This document shows, in pieces, positions 46,406 through 57,533 of a stretch of DNA of 64,000 nucleotides. The notes beneath the pieces are model-generated. The model saw only the letters and a program-made list of their open reading frames with translations. It was not told where the DNA came from and did no database searches. The translations under genes and the position numbers were made by a program. Position 1 is the first letter of the stretch, and the number at the start of each line of letters is the position of its first letter. This DNA comes from Galerina marginata (Eukaryota; Basidiomycota; Agaricomycetes; Agaricales; Galerinaceae), in assembly GCA_023014335.1 (NCBI GenBank), contig JAECYW010000009.1, positions 2,480,001 through 2,544,000 of the forward strand, written 5' to 3'.

Positions 46406-48250
46406 TGCAAGGCTTCTTTTGCGGTCTCTCTTATAAGGAGAAACAGGATTACTGAGTCTTTAAGTTTGATTCTATGTTCCTGGATACCTAAAGAAGAAGT
46501 CCTTACTTGGATGCCTTTGGATAAAGTTCCAACATTTTCTGTCAGTCATTTTCTTTTCTATAAGAATATAAAGTCTAACCTACTCTAGCCAAACGGCCCA
46601 AGAAAATTAGAGGGAAAAGAGCTACTACAATTTTTCAAAGAATATCCAGACATCATTCCCCGTCAAAGCTATCCTTCTTCAGTTTATTTTCTTTTGAATC
46701 TGGATAACTTCATCATAGCCTACAAACAGTGGCTAGCTTTTGCCTTACATGAAGCCGATCAATTGAAAAAGAGGGACTGGTATAAATATGATGTTAGTCC
46801 TTACTATTTAATTAATTTCAATCTTAAATTTACTGATCCATATTTTAGCTTAATGCCTTAAAACAAGAATCTGAGATGCAGGACCTATATTCAGGCCTTA
46901 TCCGACTACTTGAACATCAGATCCAGAGTGGACATCTCACATCTTATAGAAACCCAGCCTTAGAAACTATACTTGGGAGGACTATAGCCTTTCGGAATGT
47001 TCTCAAAGACCTAAGTGATAAGATCCTTCAAAAACGTCCTGTATGTGTCAATATTCAATTCAAATATTCAATCCAAACCTGATAGTCACCCAGACCCTCA
47101 ATTCTCCTTGTCCGAATTGTCAATCCTTAACAGACGACAACAAAAAATGCCGAAGAAATATATTTGTCTCAACAGATAACAAGCTGGATCTTTCTCTGGC
47201 TGGTGTTGGAGTTTCTTTTGCAGATAAAAAGGATCAAATCGATGCGATTCCAGTCTGCTTTATTCTTTTAATTGTCTTGATTTCTTACTGATTATTCTGG
47301 TAGGGCAATAACCTTAAAAGTGGCCAGAAGCCTATTATTCTGCATCCTTCTGATGACAGATTACAACTGGAAGAGGTTATGTATGATGAAGAGGTTATTG
47401 CAAGATGTGGATTTCAACTCTTCAAATTCTATGACCAGAAAAATCCTTCAAAATTGGTATAGTGTATTTTTCAATCAATAACTATTTTTCTAATCTGATT
47501 ATAGTTGGACTTTTGGGTTTATAATCCTTTTCCAAGTGATATCTTTGAGCGTCTCTTAAAATATCACCAAGGTCTTCGAGAGCTCAATCTCAAAAGCCTG
47601 AAGCGCGGTTCACAGTTTGAGTTTTTTTCTCAAGGGACTATGGTTCCCAGAGGTTCTCGGATAGCTATGGGAGGCCTTCCTGGGGATGCATATGTTATGT
47701 ATCCAGGAATGGAGGGTTTGGATCCTGAAGGAATCAATGTGCTATTTAACGACGCAGAGGTTTTTCTCTTATTTCAATTTGAAGTATTTGGCTCTGACCA
47801 CTTTTTTTTTTTCAGACTTCTATGATACTTTCGGAAGCGGCTAGATTATTTTCTTTTGATCATTTCACAGCTCTTGATAAGTCAAGCAAGGAAGGTGACA
47901 GGCTGGGCACTTCAGGTGCCACCACATATCACTGCAACAACTATACTGCACCCCTCCATAAGGACAACGACACTGTTCCTGGAATTTGCTCTCAATATCA
48001 GCTTCAAGCTCGAAAAGACCTTAAGGAATACTCTTTTATTTACGGTGACTATCGGAAATATGTGGTGGCTAGGACAAACTCTTTATGGTATTGATTTTTA
48101 AGCTGATTAGATCCTTTGACTAATATTTGTTTTTTTAGGTCATTCAGTGGATCCACTATGCATGGAACTATGCTACCTTCTACACTGCCTTTAAGGCCAG
48201 AAGATATTACGATTAAAAGACGTCAAGATAGTGGTCAACAGAAGCTTAGA
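46406..48250 (+). CDS. Host gene, 3' part: possible 2-oxoglutarate/Fe(II) dioxygenase of fungal TET/JBP type
   Basis: It continues the gene from 21096-22229. Open exons include 46406 to about 46510, about 46589-46795, about 46880-47040, 47503-47757, 47817-48088 and 48139-48250, with short GT-AG introns (some boundaries uncertain). The exon at 47817-48088 has CNNYTAPLHKDND and YSFIYGDYRKYV, and the next has FSGSTMHGTMLPS. The HxD (HKD) and later HG pair, with the aromatic strand between, resembles the dioxygenase core of fungal TET/JBP-like proteins, which oxidise methylated bases; I recognise this only by pattern. The frame is lost at 48251, where a family A element begins, and I do not see the stop codon beyond it. 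The LINE and the element make this copy very unlikely to be functional. Confidence 0.5.
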
Positions 48251-51200
48251 CTTGGTCAGAGGCCATTGCTGCACATGGCAAAAACAAGTTCTTACCTTGG
48301 GGGTTTTTGTTATTATCTAAATACATGTTAAATAAGTAAATAATAGGTAGTCCGCTCAAATCTGAACCGATTGGGATGATCTTATACTCAAAAAAAGCAA
48401 AAAATGAGGCAATTCTAACAAGCCTAAAATCAACTGGTCACGTGACCAGGAAGGCCCTGATTTTTACGATTTTTTTGATACCAAAATCATTAAATTTGGC
48501 CCAGTAATGGCTGAGATACAGAAATCATGCAGGGTCACTGTATGAGTGGGAGAATTTCCAACCATTGCGTTAGAAACCATTTCTGCCTGCTATGCAGGCC
48601 GGAAAACAAGTTCTTTTACTACGTAAGAACTTGTAACAAGATTAATTATTAGACTACAATAAGAAACTTGTAAAAAGATTAATTCTTACGTCACTTAGTT
48701 TTTATCGGATTGCCTTGAAACAAAATGTGTAATTATCAGAAAAATCAGGGCTAAAAGATGGTGTCACATATGTATTGTCACACCTTTATGTGACTTACCA
48801 AATGCGGAATATTGTTTGAAATACACTATATTGGGAGATTTAAAGGCATTAAAATAAAATAAAAATACAGATGATGTTTTTTTTACCTAAGGGATGGTCT
48901 GTGCACACATATCACATGACATATCCCTGAGAATATTTTGGTCTAACTTGGTGCCTCAATTGATTTCAAGGGATTTGCACAAAGTCCTGCTGTGAGTTTG
49001 ATTATGTAAGCTTCTAGAACATTATTTCCATGTTATTTGGTTACAAGTGCTTACGTAGTAAAAGAACTTGTTTTCCGGCCTGCATAGCAGGCAGAAAACA
49101 TTCCTAACGCAATGGTTGGAAATTCTCCCACTCATACAGTGACCCTGCATGGTTTCTGTATCTCAGCCATTACTGGGCCAATTTTTATGATCTTGGTATC
49201 AAAAAATTCGTAAAAATCAGGGCTTTCATGTGGCATGTGTATCCAGGGTTGATTAGGTCATGTGACCTGTTCACACGACCCAAAAAACGCAAATTTGTGT
49301 AAATTTACACTTAAAATGAATTTCAGTGAGCTAGATATACTAAAATATGTTACCCAGACCAATCTAAAATAATGTACAAATATTTACATATGTTTTGCAA
49401 TGATGTCATGATGTCCAAATCTGGCAAACAGCCAGCTTAACTCAGTGAAAATCGCAAAATTGGTGTTAAACTAACTGGATAACCCATAAAAGGCACACCA
49501 AACATTGCAAAACATGACCAAATAACATGGAAATAATGTTCTAGAAGCTTACATAATCAAACTCACAGCAGGACTTTGTGCAATTGCCTTGGATTTGGTA
49601 ATGCACCAACTTGGACAAAAATATTCTCAGGGATATGTCATGTGATATGTGTGCACAGACCATCTCTTAGGTAAAAAAAACATTATCAGTATTTTTGTTT
49701 TATTTTAATGTCTTTAAAATCTCTCAATATAGCTTATTTACTGTGTTTTCAACAATATTCCGCATTTGGGAAGTCACATGAAGATGTGACAATACGCATG
49801 TGACACCATATTTTAGCCCTGATTTAGCCCTGATTTTTCTGATAATTACACACTTTGTTTCAAGGCAATCTGATAAAAACTAAGCGACGTATTACAAGTT
49901 CTTACGTAGTAAAAGAACTTGTTTTCCGGCCTGCATAGCAGGCAGAAATGGTTTCTAACGCAATGGTTGGAAATTCTCCCACTGCTATAGTGACCCTGCA
50001 TGGTTTCTGTATCTCAGCCATTACTGGGCCAATTTTTATGATCTTGGTATCAAAAAATTCGTAAAAATCAGGGCTTTCATGTGGCATGTGTATCCAGGGA
50101 CGATTAGGTCATGTGACTCGTTCACACGACCCAAAAAGCGCAAATTTGTGTGAATTTACACTTAAAACAGATTTCAGTGAGCTAGATATGCTAAAATGTG
50201 TTGTCCAGACCAATCTAGAATAATGTACAAATATTTACATATGTTTTGCAATGATGTCATGGTGTCCAAATCAGGCAAACAGTCAGCTCAACTTGGTGAA
50301 AATCCAAAAATTGGTGTTAAACTGACTGGATAACCCATAAAAGGCACACCAAACATTGCAAAACATCACCAAATAACTTGAAAATAATGTTCTAGAAGCT
50401 TACATAATCAAACTCATAGCAGGACTTTGTGCAATTGCCTTGGATTTGGTAATGCACCAACTTGGACCAAAATATTCTCAGGGATATGTCATGTGATATG
50501 TGTGCACAGACCATCTCTTGGGTAAAAAAAACATTATCAGTATTTTTATTTTATTTTAATGCCTTTAAAATCTCTCAATATAGCTTATTTACTGTGTTTT
50601 CAACAATATTCCGCATTTGGTAAGTCACATAAAGATGTGACAATACCCATGTGACACCATCTTTTAGCCCTGATTTTTCTGATAATTACACACTTTGTTT
50701 CAAGGCAATCCGATAGAAACTAAGCGACGTATGAATTAATCTTCTTACAAAGTTCTTATTGTAGTCAATTAATTAATCTTGTTACAAGTTCTTACGTAGT
50801 AAAAGAACTTGTTTTCCGGCCTGCATAGCAGGCAGAAATGGTTTCTAACGCAATGGTTGGAAATTCTCCCACTGCTATAGTGACCCTGCATGGTTTCTGT
50901 ATCTCAGCCATTACTGGGCCAATTTTTATGATCTTGGTATCAAAAAATTCGTAAAAATCAGGGCTTTCATGTGGCATGTGTATCCAGGGACGATTAGGTC
51001 ATGTGACTCGTTCACACGACCCAAAAAGCGCAAATTTGTGTGAATTTACACTTAAAACAGATTTCAGTGAGCTAGATATGCTAAAATGTGTTGTCCAGAC
51101 CAATCTAGAATAATGTACAAATATTTACATATGTTTTGCAATGATGTCATGGTGTCCAAATCAGGCAAACAGTCAGCTCAACTTGGTGAAAATCCAAAAA

Positions 51201-52532
51201 TTGGTGTTAAACTGACTGGATAACCCATAAAAGGCACACCAAACATTGCAAAACATCACCAAATAACTTGAAAATAATGTTCTAGAAGCTTACATAATCA
51301 AACTCATAGCAGGACTTTGTGCAATTGCCTTGGATTTGGTAATGCACCAACTTGGACCAAAATATTCTCAGGGATATGTCATGTGATATGTGTGCACAGA
51401 CCATCTCTTAGGTAAAAAAAACATTATCAGTATTTTTATTTTATTTTAATGCCTTTAAAATCTCTCAATATAGCTTATTTACTGTGTTTTCAACAATATT
51501 CCGCATTTGGTAAGTCACATAAAGATGTGACAATACCCATGTGACACCATCTTTTAGCCCTGATTTTTCTGATAATTACACACTTTGTTTCAAGGCAATC
51601 CGATAGAAACTAAGCGACGTATGAATTAATCTTCTTACAAAGTTCTTATTGTAGTCAATTAATTAATCTTGTTACAAGTTCTTACGTAGTAAAAGAACTT
51701 GTTTTCCGGCCTGCATAGCAGGCAGAAATGGTTTCTAACGCAATGGTTGGAAATTCTCCCACTGCTATAGTGACCCTGCATGGTTTCTGTATCTCAGCCA
51801 TTACTGGGCCAATTTTTATGATCTTGGTATCAAAAAAATCGTAAAAATCAGGGCCTTCCTGGTCATGTGACCAGGCCGTTTTAGGCTTGTTAGATCCGCC
51901 TCATTTTTCTGCTTTTTTTGAGTATAAGATCGTCCCAATCGGTTCAGATTTGAGCGGACTATGCATTATTTACTCATTTAACCTTTATTTATAGTCGGAC
52001 TCACCTTGAAAGTAAGAACTTGTTTTTGCCATGCGCAGCAATGGCCTCTGACCAAGTCATGTTTTGCAATGTTTGGTGTGCCTTTTATGGGTTTTCTAGT
52101 CAGTTTAACACCAATTTTCGGATTTTCACCAAGTTGAGCTGACTGTTTGCCTGATTTGGACACCATGACATCATTGCAAAACATATGTAAATATTTGTAC
52201 ATTATTCTAGATTGGTCTGGGCAACACATTTTAGTATATTTAGCTCACTGAAATCTGTTTTAAGTGTAAATTCACACAAATTTGCGCTTTTTGGGTTGTG
52301 TGAACAAGTCACATGACCTAATCATCCCTGGATACACATGCCGCATGAAAGCCCTGATTTTTACGAATTTTTTGATACCAAGATCATAAAAATTGGCCTA
52401 GTAATGGCTGAGATACAGAAACCATGCAGGGTCACTATAGCAGTGGGAGAATTTCCAACCATTGCGTTAGAAACCATTTCTGCCTGCTATGCAGGCCGGA
52501 AAACAAGTTCTTTTACTACGTAAGAACTTGTA
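48251..52532 (+). mobile_element. Family A element (A8) with a nested inverted array
   Basis: The 5' end is at 48251, the first terminus ends near 48642, and the final terminus ends at 52532. It is interrupted at 49042-52056. Removing the nested copy plus one T (T49041/T52057) rejoins the family A spacer exactly. The left flank is the host gene and the right flank a LINE relic, so its own empty site cannot be checked. Confidence 0.8.
49042..52056 (-). mobile_element. Family A tandem-terminus array, four termini (A9)
   Basis: 3015 bp in reverse orientation, with hairpins starting at 49042, 49893, 50783 and 51673 (steps 851, 890, 890) and the 5' end closing at 52056. The outermost hairpin has one stem mismatch (ACAAGTGCTT). 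Confidence 0.85.
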
Positions 52533-52533
52533 A

Positions 52534-52635
52534 AGCGGGTATCAAGGCCTCTCTGGGCGAAGAGAACCGCGCGGACACAGTTAGCCTATGCCTGCGGCGG
52601 GGCGTTCGAAGGAGAACGCGGTAGGATTCTCCAAC
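52534..52635 (-). mobile_element. Relic of a LINE ORF2 3' end
   Basis: It matches the C-terminal coding and stop region of copy 3 (53286-53395) almost exactly and lies directly beyond copy 3's poly-A tail, in the same orientation. Confidence 0.75.
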
Positions 52636-54768
52636 TTTTTTTTTTTTTTTAAATCAACAATTTATATACCGGTGCGCGAAAGCAGTCCGGTCGCCTAACT
52701 AATACAAATCCCCAGTCGAAAGCGCGCAGTAACCTACTAATCCCCGAACCGAACCCGAACCCATCCGCTTCTTCCGAATCCTTCCAACGACGTCCTTTGT
52801 GCACCAGGCCTTTGCTAGGGGGGACGGACCACCTAACCGCCCAGTCCCGCGAGGGAGGGGCGGCCCCCATCGCTACGCCAATACCACGTTTGAACGAGCC
52901 GAAGCCCGCTCGCACATCTCCTGGCAGCCGCAGCTGCTGCACTCTCTCCGCCTTCCAAACCCGACGTCCACTTCCGAACCCGAACCCGACCCGAAAACCT
53001 TCACCCACCCGCGCCTTGACGACCCGAAACCCATACCAGCCATATTGAAAGACAGAGCGGGAGGTTAAGGTACCCAACCGATCACGAGAACGAATGAACG
53101 AACCGCGAACGCCCAAACCAAAAATGCCGCTAACGCTCGAGATGCGGGCGACTCTGTAACCACCGGTCGTAGCGAATGCAACCGGGTGCGAGGAGTGAAG
53201 AACGCGCGGGCACGACGACCCCGTCCTTGGCCTGTCAACCTCTGCCGACTTGGGGATTGGACTTCCCTTGCCTGCAGCAACCCGAAGCGGGTATCAAGGC
53301 CTCTCTGGGCGAAGAGAACCGCGCGGACACAGTTAGCCTATGCCTGCGGCGGGGCGTTCGAAGGAGAACGCGGTGGGATTCTCCAACAGGAATTCCAAAA
53401 GACCGTGTAACCGGTCCGTGGGAGCGGGTCTCTCGTAGCCTGGGCAGTACGAGAGGATGTGTGAGCGGGTCTCGCGAGGAGCACCGCATTGGGGGCAGCC
53501 GTGAGGCTCTTGTATGTTAAACCGGCGGTAGTACGCACCGATTGGCGCATGATTCAGTATACACCTGCACAAGCGCGCAAAGGAAGTGTTGTCACCTCCT
53601 GCTTTGCGAATCCATGGACCACCCTTGCGAGTATCCGGGGTTATAGTAACGACTTTCTTGCCCAGCTTGCGAAGCTGGAGGAAGTCGCGACCGAGATCTT
53701 GCGGACGATCCGTTGCAGCCTTAGCCCAACGACGCGCCGCGGCGGCGTCCGCCTCCGAACGGAGGCGATCGAGAGTGACTCGTGAACCGTGGTCCACAGG
53801 CCGGTGGGTGGAGCCAGCAGCGTGCTTGTGCGCCTCATGTTGCATACCCCACTTAAGTTTAGAGGGGACGTGGTGGAATGATAGCCAGCGCAGCGGATCA
53901 CCCGCCAGCCAGGTCTCGATGAGTTTGCATGCGCGCAGGGAGTGAGCCTGCGACGAGTGCAAGGAGGGGTCAAGGGCCCGCTTCGCAGCAGCGATCGAGT
54001 CCGTGAAAACTGCAATGTGCTCGCAAGCGCGCTGGGTGGCGAGCTCGAGAGCACGGACAACAGCCGACAACTCCGCATCGGGAGCGGTAGCACGGCCTAC
54101 AAGCCACCTGAAGCGATTAACTTCGGCGCCCTGTGAATAAAGGACCCCTGCTGCAACAGCCTGAGTAGCCTTTCTGGAGGCGGGGTTAGTGAAGACACTA
54201 GCGTCCACTCCGATGCATAACCCCCACGTATCGGACATGAAAAGGTCCGAGATGAAGTCGAGGTAAAGAATACGATCACCCTTCTCTAAAGGAGAGAGGG
54301 AGTCGTCGAAGTGAATGCGCGACCAGTAGGTGTCGCGCAGTCGACGGCCTGGCTGAGCAAGGGGAGCCGAAGGATCCAGATGCTCGGTCAGCTCGGGGAG
54401 CCTCTTGACGATGTCCATGATGGGCCCCTTCGTGGCCAGCCGTTGCCGGCGCGTCAGCGAGTGGGCTGAAAGGGGGTGAGGCTTAGCCTTGCCCAACATA
54501 TGCCCGATCAAGAATGACCGGACGGGATGAGTCGCCGAAAGCGTGCCAGCGCGCAGTACACCAAGTGCGGCCATGCGATCGAGGAGAATATGAATAGGGA
54601 GGAGGCCCGCAAGGGCCTCCACACCTGGGCCTGGGGACGTCGAAAACGCCCCTGTAATCCAGAGAGCAGCCTTACGCTGCATCTGACTCAATAGCTTCAC
54701 GGCTCCCTTACACTTGGCGCCGTCGAAGTACCACAAACGGAACCCATAGGTAGCTATGGGCACCACCA
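52636..54768 (-). mobile_element. LINE copy 3, 5'-truncated
   Basis: A 15-base T run (52636-52650, the poly-A tail on the minus strand), 3' UTR, and ORF2 from mid-RT to the stop. The 5' truncation lies at about 54768 against a minisatellite. No matching target duplication was found. Confidence 0.85.
53333..54768 (-). pseudogene. LINE copy 3 ORF2 fragment (end of RT, RNase H, zinc motif)
   Basis: An open frame of about 478 codons starting inside the RT thumb region (VVPIATYGFRLWYFDGAK), through RNase H (GVDASVF, DAELSAVVRALE, FTDSIAAAKRA) to the C-terminal CPQCGAPRETRSHILSYC motif and stop. It lacks ORF1, the endonuclease and the RT catalytic core, including YVDD, so it is a dead 5'-truncated insertion. 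It is closer to copy 1 than to copy 2 in RNase H residues (GVDASVFTNPASRKAT versus copy 2 GTDASVYVNVNPNRAT), so at least two LINE subfamilies are present. Confidence 0.85.
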
Positions 54769-55420
54769 CTATCTTAAAGCTATGCATGTAGTGTTACACA
54801 GCCTGTAAAGCCATGAAAGTAATATTGCACAGCTATTAAAACCATGAGATTAGTATTGCACAGCCTTTAAAGCTATGAAAGTAGTATCGCGCAGCCTTTA
54901 AAGCTATGAGATTAGTATTGCGCAGCCTTTAAAGCTATGAGATTAGTATCGCGCAGCCTTTAAAGCCATGAAATTTGTATCGCGCAGCCTTTAAAGCTAT
55001 TACAAGTTCTTACGTAGTAAAAGAACTTGTTTTCCGGCCTGCATAGCAGGCAGAAAACATTCCTAACGCAATGGTTGGAAATTCTCCCACTGCTATAGTG
55101 ACCCTGCATGGTTTCTGTATCTCAGCCATTACTGGGCCAATTTTTATGATCTTGGTATCAAAAAAATCGTAAAAATCAGGGCCTTCCTGGTCACGTGACC
55201 AGGCCGTTTTAGGCTTGTTAGATCCGCCTCATTTTTCTGCTTTTTTTGAGTATAAGATCATCCTAATAGCTTCAGATTTGAGCGGACTATGTAATATTTA
55301 CTTATTTAACCTTTATTTATAGTCGGACTCACCTAGAAAGTAAGAACTTGTTTTTGCCATGCGCAGCAATGGCCTCTGACCAAGTGAAATTAGTATCGCG
55401 CAGCCCTAAACCTATGAGAG
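54769..55420. repeat. 31-bp minisatellite, interrupted by a family A element
   Basis: Units such as CAGCCTTTAAAGCTATGAGA plus TTAGTATCGCG repeat about seven times from 54790 to 55000 and resume at 55385-55420 beyond the family A insertion. Confidence 0.8.
55001..55384 (-). mobile_element. Family A element, single unit (A10), in the minisatellite
   Basis: 384 bp in reverse orientation. T55000/T55385 is the only shared base; removing the element restores the minisatellite unit (AAAGCTATGAAATTAGTAT). Confidence 0.85.
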
Positions 55421-55479
55421 TATGTCTATATAAGATTCCAGAATACTACAATGAGCTTTAATTTCTTTCACTCACTCCA

Positions 55480-56262
55480 ATGGCAGACTCTGCAGTTGCT
55501 TCTACCTCTCATCCTGCTATTACCTGGAATCCAGCAAATTCCATTCAGTTCTCTCTTGTAAATGACTAAAGTTTGGAAACTCTATTTTGGTGGGTTTTAA
55601 GATATCTATCTATCTATATACTATTAATATTGCCTCACAGGTGCATCACCTCCTATAGTTTGATTATTAATCCAGCAGCCATAGTGCGTCTTAAGGTCAA
55701 ACCTCTTGGCCATGCTAAACAAAAAGGTTTTGCAATCTATGCCAACAAGGACATCATACAAGGAGAATACATCCAAGAACTCCTTGGTTTAATGCCAGAG
55801 GATCAAGCTGAAAAGTACACTGATCTGTCTACTATCACACCTCATGACGACAATCGCAATGATGGCTCTTTCGAAGAAAAACTCTTGATTGGACCTATTA
55901 GGTTCATTAACCATCGCTGTGTTTCTTATAATGTTGAGGTGAGTTTCAATTCTTGTTTACAGGTATTCAATATTAATAAATGCGGATAGTTTATTGCTAT
56001 TCGAAACACATATGCTTTTACCATTATGGCAACCAAGAATATCAAAGCCAAGGAAGAAATCTTGCTTTGCTATGGGGTTGACTACTTCAAGGAGAATGGA
56101 GCTGAATGCTTATGTGAAGATTGCAGGGAAATACCAGATGAGGAGGAGGAGGCAGAAGCATCTAAGAAGGATGAAGGTCAGATTAACATTGAGGAGAGAG
56201 ACCAAGCCAAAAAGAACAAAAGAGCAAAACAAAAAGAGAATCGCAAGCTGGGACCAAATTAA
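55480..56262 (+). CDS. SET-domain protein (probable protein-lysine methyltransferase)
   Basis: SET proteins transfer methyl groups from S-adenosylmethionine to lysines, often on histones. The main exon (about 55640-55939) encodes GFAIYANKDIIQGEYIQELL and LLIGPIRFINHRCVSYNVE, the RFINH-C-N core of a SET fold. After a short GT-AG intron (55940-55989), the last exon has TIMATKNIKAKEEILLCYGV then DYF, the expected GEEI-YG-DYF-like end, followed by CLCEDC, a post-SET-like cysteine cluster, and a charged Glu/Lys tail to the TAA. The ATG at 55480 (MADSAVASTSHPAITWNP) is the likely start, but its join to the main exon is not certain (GT donor near 55548 or 55561). It follows the minisatellite directly. 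No disruption seen; it may be intact. Confidence 0.7.
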
Positions 56263-56533
56263 CATATCATCTGCTGTATTGACATTTTTATGTCCTCTTT
56301 GTATGTTTTTATAACCCTGAAATTCAGTCAAAATTTGCCATTCTGATATTGAGAGAAAAGAACAAATAATATATTGATTCGAAAATTTTTTACAGCCATT
56401 CAATGAGATATATACAAGAGAGTATGGCATGGTGTGTGACGTCAAGATGCAGAGAGAATACCAGATTATGAGAAGAGCGCTTTGAACATTGTTAGTTGAA
56501 TAACAATGAAGACATCCATATGACTACAAAAAC
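56263..56533. other. Convergent 3' region between the SET gene and the next gene
   Basis: AT-rich sequence between two stops on opposite strands. It presumably holds both 3' UTRs; nothing else is seen. Confidence 0.4.
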
Positions 56534-57493
56534 TCAATGAAGCTCTGATAACCTTTGTCTCAACATATCAAACAAGGGATCATCATGCCACATAGATCGA
56601 GGGAAGTCATAGATCCTTCTACCTGATAAAACCCTATTAATCAATATGTTTTTTAAAAGTATAAAGGTCATTGCACTTACGCCTTTGGTGTTGCCAAAAC
56701 CACAGCCCAACAGATGTTGGTTCCAATCGTAAGCTCATCCGGGGACTTCTGCGAGTTATAACCCAAAGTGGTATATCCAACAAGAGTCAAAGATCCAGTT
56801 GGAATATCTCCTGGAAAGACAGGAAGAGTTTCAGCAACCTTGCGTAGACCTTTTGGAAGATCAATCTGAAGAGATCTCCTATCCAAGATAGGAACTGGTT
56901 ATAAACAAGTCAATATCTTTAAAAACAAGATATCAATGAGAAACTCACTGGTCTCATCACAGGTATATCCCAGCTTCCACTTTGAATTTTTGAATTGAGC
57001 CTGCTGTGCATTGGCAGGACTCAACTTCTTGGTGCCCATAGGACGAGAAGGACCGGCGCGGCCATATGAATCTATTAGCAACAATATTGAGATGAATAAA
57101 AGATTAAAGTCAAATAAACATACTTTGAGCTTTATTATTGGAGCTTCCGGGGCGGGATGAAAAAGACCAGCGATTGTTGGACATCAGGGTTTTGATACCA
57201 GGTACCTTGTAAACCAAGCAGAGAGTGGCAACCAATCTTTCATATTCCATAGTCTGAATTACGCCTGTCAGAATCTTGTATGATGAACCATTAATATCCT
57301 TGGCATGACGAGTGTAGTCTTCATCAACACATATGAGGCTGAGACAGAGAGCCGGAGTTTTCTGGTTTCGTAAAGTGATCAAAGGATAGATGGATCCAGT
57401 GTCCGGTTTTTTGGCGATAAGGTCACAAGGTTCGATTCTTGACAAGTTGACGGTGCTGGTGCCTGTGTCCGAAACAAAAGTGAACAAATCCAA

Positions 57494-57533
<40 letters not shown>

